Positions 12,031 through 21,756 of a stretch of 23,617 nucleotides of DNA are shown here, piece after piece (positions within the stretch are counted from its first letter, which is position 1; every line of letters begins with the position of its first letter). The translations under genes and the position numbers were made by a program. The stretch is from Guillardia theta CCMP2712 (taxonomy: Eukaryota; Cryptophyceae; Pyrenomonadales; Geminigeraceae): positions 1 to 23,617 of the forward strand of contig NW_005434369.1 in the NCBI RefSeq assembly GCF_000315625.1, read 5' to 3'. The notes under the pieces were generated by a model, which was not told the origin of the DNA, made no database searches, and saw nothing but the letters and a program-made list of their open reading frames with translations.

Positions 12031-14386
12031 TCAATGTCTTTCTCCCTCGCTTGTTGCAGCGTCACTGACGTGGTTGCAAGCTGAAAGCAGAGCTGGGGCA
12101 GGCAATGTCAAGTTAACCCCTCCTTTCCTCCATCCTCCCTTCACTCCCTCCCTGCTTCCTCCTCCATCCAGCCTCTTTCCCGTTGCTTCCCTTCCCTCCC
12201 TGACCTCCTCACTGAAGTTGCTCGGCAAACCCACAATCGGCTTTCCCCTGCACCATAGTTAGTTCCCTTCCTCCTCCCCTCGCTCCCTGTTTCTTCCACC
12301 CCATATCCTCTCCTCCCAAACTCCAAACCCTCCCTTCATCTCCTCCTCTTTTCTCCTTCACTCCCTCGCTCATATCCTCCCCTCCTTCCCATCCCCTCTT
12401 TCTCAGACCATTTCCCCTCTCACATCTTTTCATATCTTTCCTTCATATCTAGTTTGCTGCTTCCTTCCCCTTCAGTCTTTATCCTCACCCGTTGATGACA
12501 AATGTCGGCGTCATTCCTATCCCCATGTAAGATGAAAACGCGTAAGACGACGCTACGAGTCGCTCCCCCTGCCGCAATCGTTCAGTTCCTCCTCTCCTCT
12601 TTATCGTCTTCCCCCCTTCTCCTTCCCTTCCTCCTCCTCTTTCTTCCTCTTTGTCTCTCTCCCCCTTCCCTTTCCTCCCCTTGCGCACATTCTCTGCCGC
12701 CTCACCTCCATGTTCGCACATCCCACCAGCACGTTGAGGTCCATCTCCGCTTCCTCCGCACACTCTGGCGCCTGTCATGCTCATCAGACCAGCCAGCAGA
12801 ATCTGAGGGAGTTGGGGGTAGAGAGGGATGAAGGAGAAAGAGATGGAGAGGGCATGGACACAGCAGAGGGGAAGATCAGCAGAGGAGACAATCAGAGTAA
12901 GAGAGTAAGAAAGAGAAGCGATAGGGAGGAGGGAAGGACCATCATCGGGATTTTCTTCACGTCCTTGTCCATGCATTTGAAGAATCGGAGATATCTGCGT
13001 GACATTTAGAACGACAGCATCTCAACAAGAACGAGAGACTGATGACAAGACAAAACCAATATGATAGCAATAAGATCAAGAATGAAGCAAGGTTTGTGAT
13101 AAGAATCAAGAGAGGGATCATACTGATAATTCTTGGGATAGTGTTGCCGAGCACAGAGTTCAAGCCTTTCACCTACAAGCTATTTTCCTGTCATCACAAT
13201 CCTCTTCTCATACTATTCCTCTTGTCCCCCCCCCCTCCTCCTATTTCTTGTCGCCTTCGCGTACCTCGGAAGGGCCGTGAATCGCCTTGAGCCATGGGTG
13301 TCGATAGGTCCCATTGTTAAGCCCCACCTGCTCCTCCTTCAGCTGCTAATCTCAACAACCCCTTATTTCCTCCTCTCCCCTGTTCCCCAACGTCTTCCCC
13401 CTTCCACTCTCTCTGTCTCTCTCTCTCTGTCTCTCTCTCACGCACCATGTGAATGCGAAAGTCCATTCTCGCTTCCAGCGCCTTCCCGCGGTAACTGCCG
13501 CCCGACTCAGGTCTTCTCCCGACTCAGGTCTTCTCTCGTGAGTCACTCACGAGCATTGAAAGTCGCAGGTGATGTTGTCGGCGAGTTTCTCCATCGACTT
13601 GGCGCACCTGAAGCCCATCAGCAGAAAGAGGAGGAGGGGGAAAGGAGGGGAGGAGAAGGAAGAAGAGCAGAGGGAGAAGGAGATAGAGGCTCAGGTAGAA
13701 GAGGATGACAATCAAGACAGAGGAGATACAAGAGCAAGAGGGAGTGAGACAGGAAGCAAGGAGTCGAGCAAGAATGTGGTAGTGGAGTCCTTGTGGGGTC
13801 GAGAAGGATCATCGAAAGAGCAAGGAAGGACGTTACACAAGCGCTTACCACGGGCATTTCCCCATGACGTACATGTCAAGTCGGAGAATCTTGAGGGAGG
13901 GAGTGGGAGGAGGGCAAGAAGCTTCAGGTTGTCAGTCGAGCTGTTGCGGTTTGAAGCTTCACCTGGAGCTGAGTCTTCTAACGGCTGATCGATCCCTCCC
14001 TCTATCTGTAGCATCGTATCATCGCCCTCCTCCCTCCTCTCCCTCCCTCTCTCCCTCCTCTCTCTCCCTCCCTCCCTCCCTCCCTCCCTCCCTCTTTTCC
14101 TACCTCCCTCCCTCCCTCCCTCCCTCCCTCCCGTTCCTCTGCTCGTGTTTCTGCCCTCCCCGTTTCTCTCTTGACTTTCTTCCTGACGCTCGCATGCTCT
14201 CTGAGCTACTTTTCTTGCTCCTCGTCCTCCATGCTAAATTTCATCCTCTGCTCTCATCCCCTGTATTTATCCCCCCGCTTCTTGCTCCGTCCCTCTGGTC
14301 TTCCTTCCTCTTCGCTCACCTGCCAGCGCGCCTGCACGTCTGCGATGACTTCGTATCCGTCGCGGGAGGAAAGGCAGGTTGCGGAG
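12031..14386 (-). CDS. GILT-family thiol reductase (CPWC active site)
   Basis: Predicted to reduce protein disulfides in a secretory, lysosomal or vacuolar compartment. Exons that join in frame (high to low): 14386-14320 (tentative), 13889-13849, 13607-13551, 13494-13446, 13327-13265, 13179-13124, 12994-12940, 12771-12706, 12568-12489, 12247-12213 and 12080-12031 (TGA). From 13889 they give 183 aa. Splicing 13889-13849 to 13607-13551 creates LDMYVMGKCPWCAKSMEKL, the beta strand plus CxxC active site of the family. Later landmarks are the HGPSE motif, LELCARQHYP, YLRFFKCMDKD, CAEEAEMD, GCANMEGERL and IGMTPTFVING, in the usual GILT order. The exon at 14386 (SSRDGYEVIADVQARWQ) is phase-compatible but not family-diagnostic. 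The start codon and signal peptide were not resolved. Acceptor 13328 has in-frame AG alternatives upstream. The gene lies downstream of, and on the same strand as, the Erv-like oxidase. Confidence 0.8.
14030..14135 (+). repeat. (CCCT)n-rich tract in GILT intron
   Basis: Repeated CCCTCCCT words, read on the minus strand as purine-rich, lie inside intron 14319-13890 of the GILT gene. Confidence 0.75.
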
Positions 14387-14623
14387 CTGCAGGGACGTGA
14401 GATTGAGGAGGAGGAGGAGGAGGTGTGTGTGTGGGGGGGGACGCGCCTGTGCTTGCCCTTGCAGGGAGAAGTGATCCTGAGCTGATCTTGCGCAGAATGG
14501 GGAGAGGGCTGAAACACATGCATTGTAAGAAGGAGCAGGAGCAGAACATAGATTTGACAAAGAACGCATCAAAACGGATATTACAAGAAACCAACAAAGG
14601 GGGAACAAAGAAAGAAGATTGTG

Positions 14624-16200
14624 CTAGCAAATGATGGAGAATGAATGGAGAAGGAGAAAAACAAAAGGACAAAAAGATAGAAAGGTAGACAGTGAAGGGT
14701 TCAGGACCACAGAAAATTGAGAGAGATTGAACTTCAGATGTTTTTCTTGTGGGAAAATCTTCCTGCAATCAAGCAAAATTAGATCAGACTCTTTGTGTAT
14801 GTTTGAAAACAAAACACTGTTTGTCATGTCTATTCCCTTCTTTTTGTTCGATGTTTCTAACCTTGTCAATCAGTTTATCTCCATATCTTTCTCTTGCTTC
14901 CTGTTCGTCTTCCTCTCTGTTCCTCTCTGTTTTCAACGGTCTTCTATGCCTTGCACACCTACCTGCTGCTGAACCCCATCCCCTTCTTTCCACCTCTCCA
15001 GCTCCTTCTCCAACCCCCGCATCCTCGTCTTCGTCTCACCTGTGCGGCCAGTCTCCTCGCCGGATGCCGTCGGTGGTCACGATGTTGTGAAGCTTCCAGA
15101 CGAACATGATGGCGCCATGCTTGGTGTCCACAGCTGCAAGCTCCCGCTGCAGGATTGGGTCATGATAGAAGAGGTGGAAGTGCCCTGAACAAACGTGAGC
15201 GAAAGCGAACAGTCAAGAGGATTAAGGGAAGCCGGAGGTGTAGATGAGCGAGATAGACGAGCAGGGTAGTGAAACACCTCTGAACAAGAACTCAAGGACG
15301 GTGGAAGGGAAGGGAGGTAGACCAGAAAAGAGCTGGGAGGAAGGCATTGATTCTAAAGTGGGAGGGCAAGAAGGGGGGGGGAGAGGGGCAGGAGGAGGAG
15401 ATCCAACCTCGGCAGACAGGGCAGGGGAAGATATGGTAGATGGCATCGAAGATGGCGCGGAAGGCGGCGAGCTGGTGGGGGGTGGGCCGTTCAGGCAGGT
15501 AGACGGAGACGGTGTGCATGTAAGTCCAGTAGGCGTGTCCCAGCATCTTGCGGTCGGGCGGGAGGTTTTCAACCTCCTGCTTGTTCCAGTGCTTGCGCGT
15601 GACCTCGAGGCCCCCGGCGATGACCCAGCGCGTCTTGATGGCCCTCAAGATCGTCTGCCGCAGCTCCCCGGAGAGATGCTTGAGGCGGAACTGCTTCAAC
15701 CCGCGGGAGGGAACAAGGTCGAAGTAGGCGGCCTGCAGGTCCAGCAGCGGGGGGAAGAGAGTCTTCTGACGCCATAAATGCGCAGTCACACAGTTGTGAA
15801 GCTTCCATACCACAAGCTGCGCGTCCTCTGCCGTCGCCATGGCTTCGATCTCCTCCTTCATCGTCGCGTCCTGCACGATGGCAGCAATCAGGTCTCGTCC
15901 TTCGCCGGGGTAGAGGACGGTGACGGAGAACACGAGGTTGCGAAAGTTGTCTGCGTCCGAGGATGAGAGCCTGTCAGGCAGGTACGCAGCTGTCGTATGC
16001 AGAACCGTCCAGGTCTCTCTGCCCAGGACGCGGGCGTTTGGAGGGCGAGAGGATTTATCGAGCGAGGGGACGTTGCCGTAGTCATGGCAGACGCCCTTGT
16101 CGCAAGCTGTTGCTGCTTGCAGACACGCGAGGAGCAGGAGGACGCGAGGGCTCAGCAGGCTCGACGGGATCCCAAGGGTGTGGGCATGCAGAAGCCACAT
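14624..16200 (-). CDS. Double-domain Erv/ALR-like sulfhydryl oxidase
   Basis: FAD-dependent thiol oxidase family, which makes disulfides and passes electrons to oxygen. Exons 16200-15408, 15184-15040 and 14762-14624 (TAG) join in frame to give 358 aa. ATG 16200 starts a likely signal peptide (hydrophobic core around residues 19-30); an ATG at 16248 is in frame but adds a basic extension. Residues ~59-145 are a first Erv-like domain (LGRETWTVLHTTAAYLP, VWKLHNCVTAH) in which the CxxC position reads YPGEGRDL, so it cannot do the redox step. Residues ~220-305 are a second domain: LGHAYWTYMHTVSVYLP, IFPCPVC (Cys260 and Cys263), HFHLFYHDP and VWKLHNIVT. The first intron interrupts just after CPVCR. 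The last exon ends in a hydrophobic stretch (~334-358) that may anchor the protein. The GILT reductase gene follows on the same strand. Confidence 0.85.
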
Positions 16201-16605
16201 CGCTGTCAACGTCCTCGTCTTTTTCTCCTGCTTACGCAACCAAGTCAATCAAAGACATGGTTTTTGAAGAACAAAAGAACAAAAAGCTCTTGGGGAAGCT
16301 TTTCTCCTAGCATCTGTCTGACCTTTCCTGAAAATTCGTTGTGTTGCAACAGCACCTTAACACTCTGGACATGAACATGAGCTTCGATCACCATCTTGCC
16401 CACATTGTTTCTTATTCACAACATTCAGGTCCCTCCGTCTCTCAACTCCTCTATCCTCCTCCATGCTCTACGTCTTCATCAGGAGTTGCTGATGTCACCC
16501 ATGGACACGCTCTGAACCAAACTCGCCTCAGGACCACGGCGGTTTAGAGTCTCCTGGTTGAGGGTTTAGGGTCGGGTTTTAAGGAAGGCCAAGGTGAGGA
16601 GAGGC
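16201..16605. other. Region upstream of the Erv-like gene
   Basis: Likely holds the minus-strand promoter of the oxidase gene. A degenerate GGGTTTAGGG lies at 16559-16577. No credible exon is seen. Confidence 0.5.
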
Positions 16606-16637
16606 TTAGGGTTTAGGGTTTAGGGTTTAGGGTTTAG
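16606..16637 (+). repeat. Left telomeric-type repeat block (TTTAGGG)
   Basis: About four and a half uninterrupted copies of TTTAGGG abut the left end of the retroelement. It is interstitial, since single-copy genes lie on its outer side. Confidence 0.95.
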
Positions 16638-17031
16638 TGCATGTTTTCCGACGCTGAAGGAATGGGCGGAATCATCTTCGGCAACCCAGGACGACGACAT
16701 GCAAGTTTTGAAGAGTAAGATTGCAAGAGTAAGCGAGCAGCATGCGTGGGAGACGGTAGCATCAAGAAGACGCCAGGGAGCCTTTGCAAAAGCAACAGGG
16801 AGAGGAGGGGAGAAACAACAAAAAGAATTTCGAACTGACTTGTTGTTTCTTGACCTGAATAAATTAGTTCTCACAGCCACGCTAACCTACCAAGGCAGCG
16901 TAGGCTCGGGAGACGAAATTGAGTTTCTCTTGAGCAAGGCAGAGGAGGAGATGGGACTGGAGATGGAAGAGGAGAGTGGCAACCAAGACTCCCGGGAGAG
17001 GTTGCCTCTCAACTCTAAAACCGAATCATGA
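16638..17031 (+). pseudogene. Retroelement ORF1-like segment
   Basis: The frame is open from the telomeric repeat to the TGA at 17029. The first ATG is at 16699, but the sequence before it (FPTLKEWAESSSATQDDD) looks coding too. The peptide is hydrophilic with an acidic C-terminal part (EEEMGLEMEEES) and no recognised nucleic-acid-binding motif. Its stop overlaps the next start as ATGA at 17028-17031. It may be a 5'-truncated gag-like ORF. No family was identified. Confidence 0.5.
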
Positions 17032-17816
17032 CAGGAGGAGGAAGGGAGGAGGAAGGGGGGAGTGCCGGGAGTAGGCAAGGGGGGGAGAGGGAAACGGTTT
17101 CAAAGGAAACGCAACATGTAGATAGAACATTGTATTTTTTTGATTGGATCGAGGAGATCCCATGGTCAGACAAACGAGGCGACAAGGAATTTGGCATCAC
17201 TGCCCTGAACAATCGAGGAGTAAGCGGATTTTTATGCGAGAACATGATCGAAGTTACTCTCAATGAGATGAGCAAGGCTCTTCAAGGAGGAAGAGCAATA
17301 CATATGGTACGCAAAGGGAGAGCTCGTGAGGACCAGCATTGAACGCGGAACATCATCTTCTTGCCAAGGGTAATATCCAGTCTGCGAGACGAGGCGTCCC
17401 GCTTGAGAGTCGGGAACAGATTTCACCTCAGCAGCTTGAGAGATGAGCAACACACCTTCCTGTTCCCAACTCTCATCCACAGCAACCACTGGATTCTAAT
17501 TGCATTAAGATATGATCGGCGATGCGCGTACATCTTGGACCCCCTCTGCGAGGACAGAACGAGCACAACGAGGGACCCACGAGGGATCGAGGGAGCGAGG
17601 AATCTTGTAACAACGGGGGAGCACGCAAAAGGAGCAAGAGAAATGGCTGAGCTGACAATCGGAGTGATCGAACACATCTTTGACGATCAGACCAATGCCC
17701 CATGGCAGATACAGTGGTGCTCAGCCTTCCAACAGGAAGATAACTTCAACTGCGGAGTGTTCGCTATCCTTCACACCCTACTGCTCTGCGAGACAAATCA
17801 AGATCGGACTGGCTAG
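17028..17816 (+). pseudogene. Ulp1-like (C48) cysteine protease domain of the retroelement
   Basis: One reading frame runs 17028-17816 with an in-frame TGA at 17340-17342. The N-terminal part contains VSGFLCENMIEVTLNEMSKA, like the substrate-groove entry of Ulp1/SENP proteases. The second part has the catalytic pattern: His in SNHWILIAL (codon 17487), Asp in YILDPL, Gln in FQQED and Cys in NCGVFAI (codon 17751). The family cleaves SUMO-like or other protein substrates; in retroelements such domains may process the polyprotein, which is inference. The catalytic triad is intact but the internal stop separates the two halves. TAG at 17814 is followed five bases later by ATG at 17822. Confidence 0.75.
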
Positions 17817-17821
17817 CAACG

Positions 17822-18422
17822 ATGGAAACGAGGACAAGACTAAGACTTCCGCAAGAATGGCTGATGCAAACCAGAACACAACTGATTGCAGCTCTCACCC
17901 ATCTGGAGAAGATGGAGGAAACGGCCCAGGTAATTCTGCGACTCTCTGCCGAAGGAGGCGAGGGTGCAAGAGAGCTTGAAATCGACGACAAAGCCGGAGG
18001 AGGAGGTACAGCCGAACGCAATCCAGCGGCTGATGACCTCGACGACAAAGCTTGTGGAGGAGGTACAACCAAACGCAATCCAGCGGCCGATGACCTCGAC
18101 GGCAAAGCCTGAGGAGAAGGTACAGCCGATCGCAATCCAGCGGCAGGCGACCACCACGAAGCCCCAACCAAGACTTTTTGGTGAGGAAATGGAGGAGAAT
18201 GCACACTCAGGAGAGAAAACCTCCCAGAGAGGGAAGGAGCGGAGGGGGAAAAGGCAGGAGGAGCAAAGGGGCAATGATTGGGCGCAGATGCATCGAAAAA
18301 GCTCAGACCCAGGTTTCCTCATCTCACAAAATGTGAATGGTTGCAATCACTTTGTTCTCAAGCACATCCTCGCATACTTAATCCAGTCCTTCCAACCTGG
18401 GGTTGTGCTACTACAAGCCTGA
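17822..18422 (+). pseudogene. Linker with 19-residue repeats and start of AP endonuclease
   Basis: A frame starting with ATG 17822 (METRTRLRLPQEWLMQT) ends at 18112. A second frame, 17964-18422, reads three 19-residue repeats (core KPEEEVQPNAIQR), a basic region, then FLISQNVNGCNHFVLKHI and FQPGVVLLQ, which match the first strand (catalytic Asn) and the LLQ(E) motif of AP-type endonucleases. A frame change is therefore needed near 17960. The second frame hits TGA at 18420 where the motif's Glu is expected; a GAG follows the stop. Confidence 0.6.
17984..18154 (+). repeat. 57-bp tandem repeat, three copies
   Basis: Units at 17984-18040, 18041-18097 and 18098-18154 (beginning GACGACAAAGC) differ at few positions, the third most. 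The length is 19 codons, so frame is kept. They encode a Pro/Glu/Gln-rich linker before the endonuclease. Confidence 0.85.
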
Positions 18423-18468
18423 GAGGTAAGGGTCTCGGCCCGCGACGAGAACAACTTGATTAAGGAAG

Positions 18469-19254
18469 ATGATCAAGGAGAACTGGGCCTGCTACAGAAT
18501 CTTCCTGGGGCCTGCGAAGATCGATGCCAAGAAGGGGAAAGGAGACCTGAGGTTGGTAACGCTGGTCCACGCTTCCCTCTCGCCTTCCCCTTCCCATGCC
18601 GCTCAGGCGTGCAACAAAGAAAAGAAATATCGAAACCGAGTGTTTTCGATCAAAGTCGGAACAGGGAAAAATTCTTTCGTAGTCACGAACCTCCATCAGG
18701 TACCGGCGGAAAATGCGATTCGAGAGCAAGGGGAACTGTGGGCAGAGCTGCTACACCTCGCTCTGGGAACGAGAGAGACACACATCATAGCCGGAGACTT
18801 TAATGCAGCAAGAACCAACACAACAACACCAATGCGGAGAGGATATTCCCCCTCATCTATCACCGCAAAAGCAGATGAGAGATTCGAGAAATTCCTGGCA
18901 GACCTTTCCGCACACCGTACACTCTCATATGAACAGATCAGCGGGACAGGGACGCCATTTACCTTCTCAACATGGTACAAACAAGAATTGATAGAAGCCA
19001 AACTCGACGCAGTCCTCGCTATCCACCCCCCAACTAATGAGGACAACTTCCCCAACATCTCCCTTCAATCGTGGACGGTCGACGGCTGTGTGATAGGGGG
19101 AGCAGTTGATCACAGAGCCCTGGTGGTGCAAGTGCACACCAAGTTCACATCCGAGGAGACGCAGCTAATCCCACGAGTGGAAGTGCATCAGATGAATACA
19201 CGACAGAAGAGGGGGGAAACCCCTAAAAGCAGGTCAACGTGGACATGGGTCTGA
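18469..19254 (+). pseudogene. AP-type endonuclease domain of the retroelement
   Basis: This domain nicks target DNA to prime reverse transcription. The frame contains WACYRIFLGPAK, LRLVTLVHASL, SFVVTNLHQVP, HIIAGDFNAAR (the catalytic GDFNA motif), FTFSTWYKQE, LDAVLAI and VDHRALVVQV (the catalytic Asp-His pair). It is out of frame with the preceding segment, whose N-terminal strand and LLQ motif belong to the same domain. The frame ends at TGA 19252. From 19231 to about 19392 a different frame (MGLKEIITKPYTIPEADI) looks more protein-like, so another frame change is likely at ~19230. Confidence 0.8.
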
Positions 19255-19394
19255 AGGAGATCATCACCAAGCCTTACACCATCCCGGAAGCCGACATCAC
19301 ACTCCAACCCCTCTGCGGATACAAGGCCCCCGTGTTCTTCAAGGCGATCGACAGCACCGTCATCCCAAACTTCCTCCGCGGTAGGCAGCCGTGA
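19231..19394 (+). pseudogene. Frame-shifted connector between endonuclease and RT
   Basis: This stretch reads sensibly only in the frame of 17964-18422 (LQPLCGYKAPVFFKAIDST, VIPNFLRGRQP) and stops at TGA near 19392. The RT frame takes over from about 19390 (SRESQNAMGRK). Two indels, or loss of frame in a dead copy, explain this best. Confidence 0.5.
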
Positions 19395-19407
19395 ATCCCA
19401 GAATGCA

Positions 19408-21756
19408 ATGGGACGCAAGAATGATTTCACTCCCAAAGAACCGATGATAAGTCAAGACATCAAGAAAAAACACCCTAACTCCCTTCGTTGCCACAAAGGC
19501 TTGGCTCTTAGACTGCTCGGCAAGATAGTCGACAATGCCGACGAGCTCACCAACCAACTCGAAGCAACCCTATCTAGCGAAGACACGAGGGGTGTTAGAG
19601 CATTTTGGAGTGCAAACCAGCAACTGATGATTGGGATCGAGCGAGAGGGGACAGATGACTGGCTCTTTCTATCACTGCTACCTGCAAACACAATCACGAA
19701 AGCAATTGTAGCACTAGAAGAATCGGATAAAACAACATGGGAGATAGCAGGATACCGTGATCTCACGGATCATCTCCCAAGGCAGAAGGTTAGAGAGCTT
19801 GAGGACGCGGACCATACACGATTCTTCTTCAGCGTCAACGCATGCACGAAACAAGGGACCTGCTCAAAATGCTCAAACATCGGATGTATGCTCCCCTTGG
19901 CTGACTCAAGCGACGAGACCATCGGAGGGGGAGGGATGACCCCGTACTGCACAAAATGTAAGTCGTTCACAACCGTGGCCCCAAGACGGATCACACCGCC
20001 TGAGGGGGTGCAGCTTTCAAGGAGACAACAACAGGAAATCACCAGACCCCTGGCACCGGGAGAGATTGATGTCTGGCTCGCCTCGGCGCCGAGACGAAAG
20101 GCTGCAGGACTTGACCTCATTTCGAACGAAGTGCTGCGGGCGCTGCCACCAGCATGCCGAGAGGAAGTTGGCAAGTTAGTCAATGCAGCCCTAGAAGGCA
20201 AAGCTGAGGTTCTCAACAAGACAGCGAGAGTACGCCTCCTGCCAAAAAATCAATTCTGTCACATTCTCGAAAACATGCGGCCTATATGCGTCATGTCAAC
20301 GCTTACTCGGCTGGTTCAGGCAATCCTGGCGCATCGTCTGAGTAAGACAGTAGAAGCAAACAACGTCCTCACAAACTTCCAGGAGGGGTTCCGTCCAGGC
20401 AGAAGCACAAGTCGGCAGGCTCATCGACTGATCTCGATCGTAGAAGAAGCAGAAGAGGCCAAAACGTCCCTCATTCTCTTGTACCTGGACTTTGCGAACT
20501 TCTTTAACAATGTGGCAATCGAGGTGGTCGAGCAGGCAATGAACAGCCTAGGCTTCCATCCTGAGGACATTAGAACTGTGATAGCCTGCAACAGTGGAGT
20601 CGAGCTGCAAATACAAACAAACGAGTTCAACACAGGGAAAATACCTCTAATGATCGGGCTGCCTCAAGGTGGAGCAAGTAGCCCACAACTGGCCAACTTG
20701 GTGCTATGCATCCTCTCTAGGCAATTGGATAAGTGCAGCACAGGAACAACAAACAACCTGTCCTTCGCCGATGACATGGTACTCATCGCACACACGATGA
20801 AAGAAATGCGAGAATTGGTAGCAGTGGTGGATTCCTTCTGCAAATGGTCAGGACTGCAAATCAACAATAAGAAATCAGAGATAACCAGCTTCGACTATGC
20901 TCGCAAGGGAGAGGTTCCTGGTGCGAACAAAATAACGGTCATGGGGGAACCTGTCGAAGCCCTACCGGCTACTAAACCGTTCAAATATCTCGGCTATCGC
21001 ATCTCTCTGTGGAAGGAAGAAAGACGAAGAATAAAGGGCTGCCCTTTCACTTGGGGAGAACGAGCATACGTCTTTGAAAAAACCAAAGAACTGATCAAAA
21101 ACATCAGCTCGTCGAGTTATACTCCTGCGCAAAAATTCTACCTGGTGAAAGTTGGAATTCTCAACGTCTTTCGCTACTCCGCAGTCATGACTGGATGGAC
21201 TTGGCGAGATCTACAAGAATTAGATCAACTGTGGATCAGAGCTTTTAAACAAGCGTTAGGACTGAGCAAAAGTACAGGGAATGGTATATTCTACCTGCCA
21301 ACAGAGAATGGAGGGCTGCAGGTCCCTCATCCTGCCCCAATCCTAGGGCGAGCAGCGCTACGATACATCGAACGAGAAGTGAATAGTATGCAAGGTGGAG
21401 ACATCCAAGATAGACTGATATCTAAACTCAGAAACTGGTTTGCGGAATGGGGATGCCAAACAATCCTCGAGCTCCAAAGAGAAATGAATTTTCGAACTAT
21501 GGAGCGGGATGTGGTGCGGGGACCCGAAGCTTTAGCAGTCTGGCTGGCGGAAAAACTAAACACGAGGATCAGCTGGGCCCATATAGAAGCAGGTCACCTA
21601 CCTGGAAGCATCTCCCTCCTTCATAGAATGGAGGAATATGGTGGCAAACTTGAACGACAGCGACAGACCACAAGGCTGGACGACCTTCCAAGCTTTATGG
21701 AGGCAACTCCCGAAACTCCAATTCTCCTTGCTACGCAATATACGACCTATCGCTGA
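19408..21756 (+). CDS. Reverse transcriptase of the non-LTR retroelement
   Basis: RNA-dependent DNA polymerase performing target-primed reverse transcription. The 782-codon frame shows a Cys cluster (Cys146, 152, 155, 160, 181 and 184, a possible zinc ribbon), the region RPICVMSTLTRLVQAILAHR, NFQEGFRPGRSTSRQ, motif A LILLYLDFANFFNNV (catalytic Asp ~361), motif B GLPQGGASSPQLANL, motif C LSFADDMVLIA (Asp455 and Asp456), NNKKSEITSF and the FKYLGYRI motif, followed by a thumb-like region. All polymerase aspartates are intact. ATG 19408 is only the first Met; the frame is open upstream to 19255. The C-terminus overlaps the next ORF by 119 bases in a different frame. Confidence 0.95.
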   Translation: MGRKNDFTPKEPMISQDIKKKHPNSLRCHKGLALRLLGKIVDNADELTNQLEATLSSEDTRGVRAFWSANQQLMIGIEREGTDDWLFLSLLPANTITKAIVALEESDKTTWEIAGYRDLTDHLPRQKVRELEDADHTRFFFSVNACTKQGTCSKCSNIGCMLPLADSSDETIGGGGMTPYCTKCKSFTTVAPRRITPPEGVQLSRRQQQEITRPLAPGEIDVWLASAPRRKAAGLDLISNEVLRALPPACREEVGKLVNAALEGKAEVLNKTARVRLLPKNQFCHILENMRPICVMSTLTRLVQAILAHRLSKTVEANNVLTNFQEGFRPGRSTSRQAHRLISIVEEAEEAKTSLILLYLDFANFFNNVAIEVVEQAMNSLGFHPEDIRTVIACNSGVELQIQTNEFNTGKIPLMIGLPQGGASSPQLANLVLCILSRQLDKCSTGTTNNLSFADDMVLIAHTMKEMRELVAVVDSFCKWSGLQINNKKSEITSFDYARKGEVPGANKITVMGEPVEALPATKPFKYLGYRISLWKEERRRIKGCPFTWGERAYVFEKTKELIKNISSSSYTPAQKFYLVKVGILNVFRYSAVMTGWTWRDLQELDQLWIRAFKQALGLSKSTGNGIFYLPTENGGLQVPHPAPILGRAALRYIEREVNSMQGGDIQDRLISKLRNWFAEWGCQTILELQREMNFRTMERDVVRGPEALAVWLAEKLNTRISWAHIEAGHLPGSISLLHRMEEYGGKLERQRQTTRLDDLPSFMEATPETPILLATQYTTYR

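Noticed and set aside
12485-12976. Single 163-residue minus-strand protein
   Set aside because: It mixes three real GILT exons, one of them out of frame, with intron sequence; splicing gives a coherent family match.
16606-16637. True chromosome end
   Set aside because: The block has only four to five repeats and is followed by 7 kb more sequence and another short block, so it is interstitial.
17028-21756. TGA read as an amino acid (alternative genetic code or recoding)
   Set aside because: Most frame breaks in the retroelement are TGA, but AlaRS and the GILT gene in the same window end naturally at TGA, and other breaks need frame shifts, so decay is simpler.
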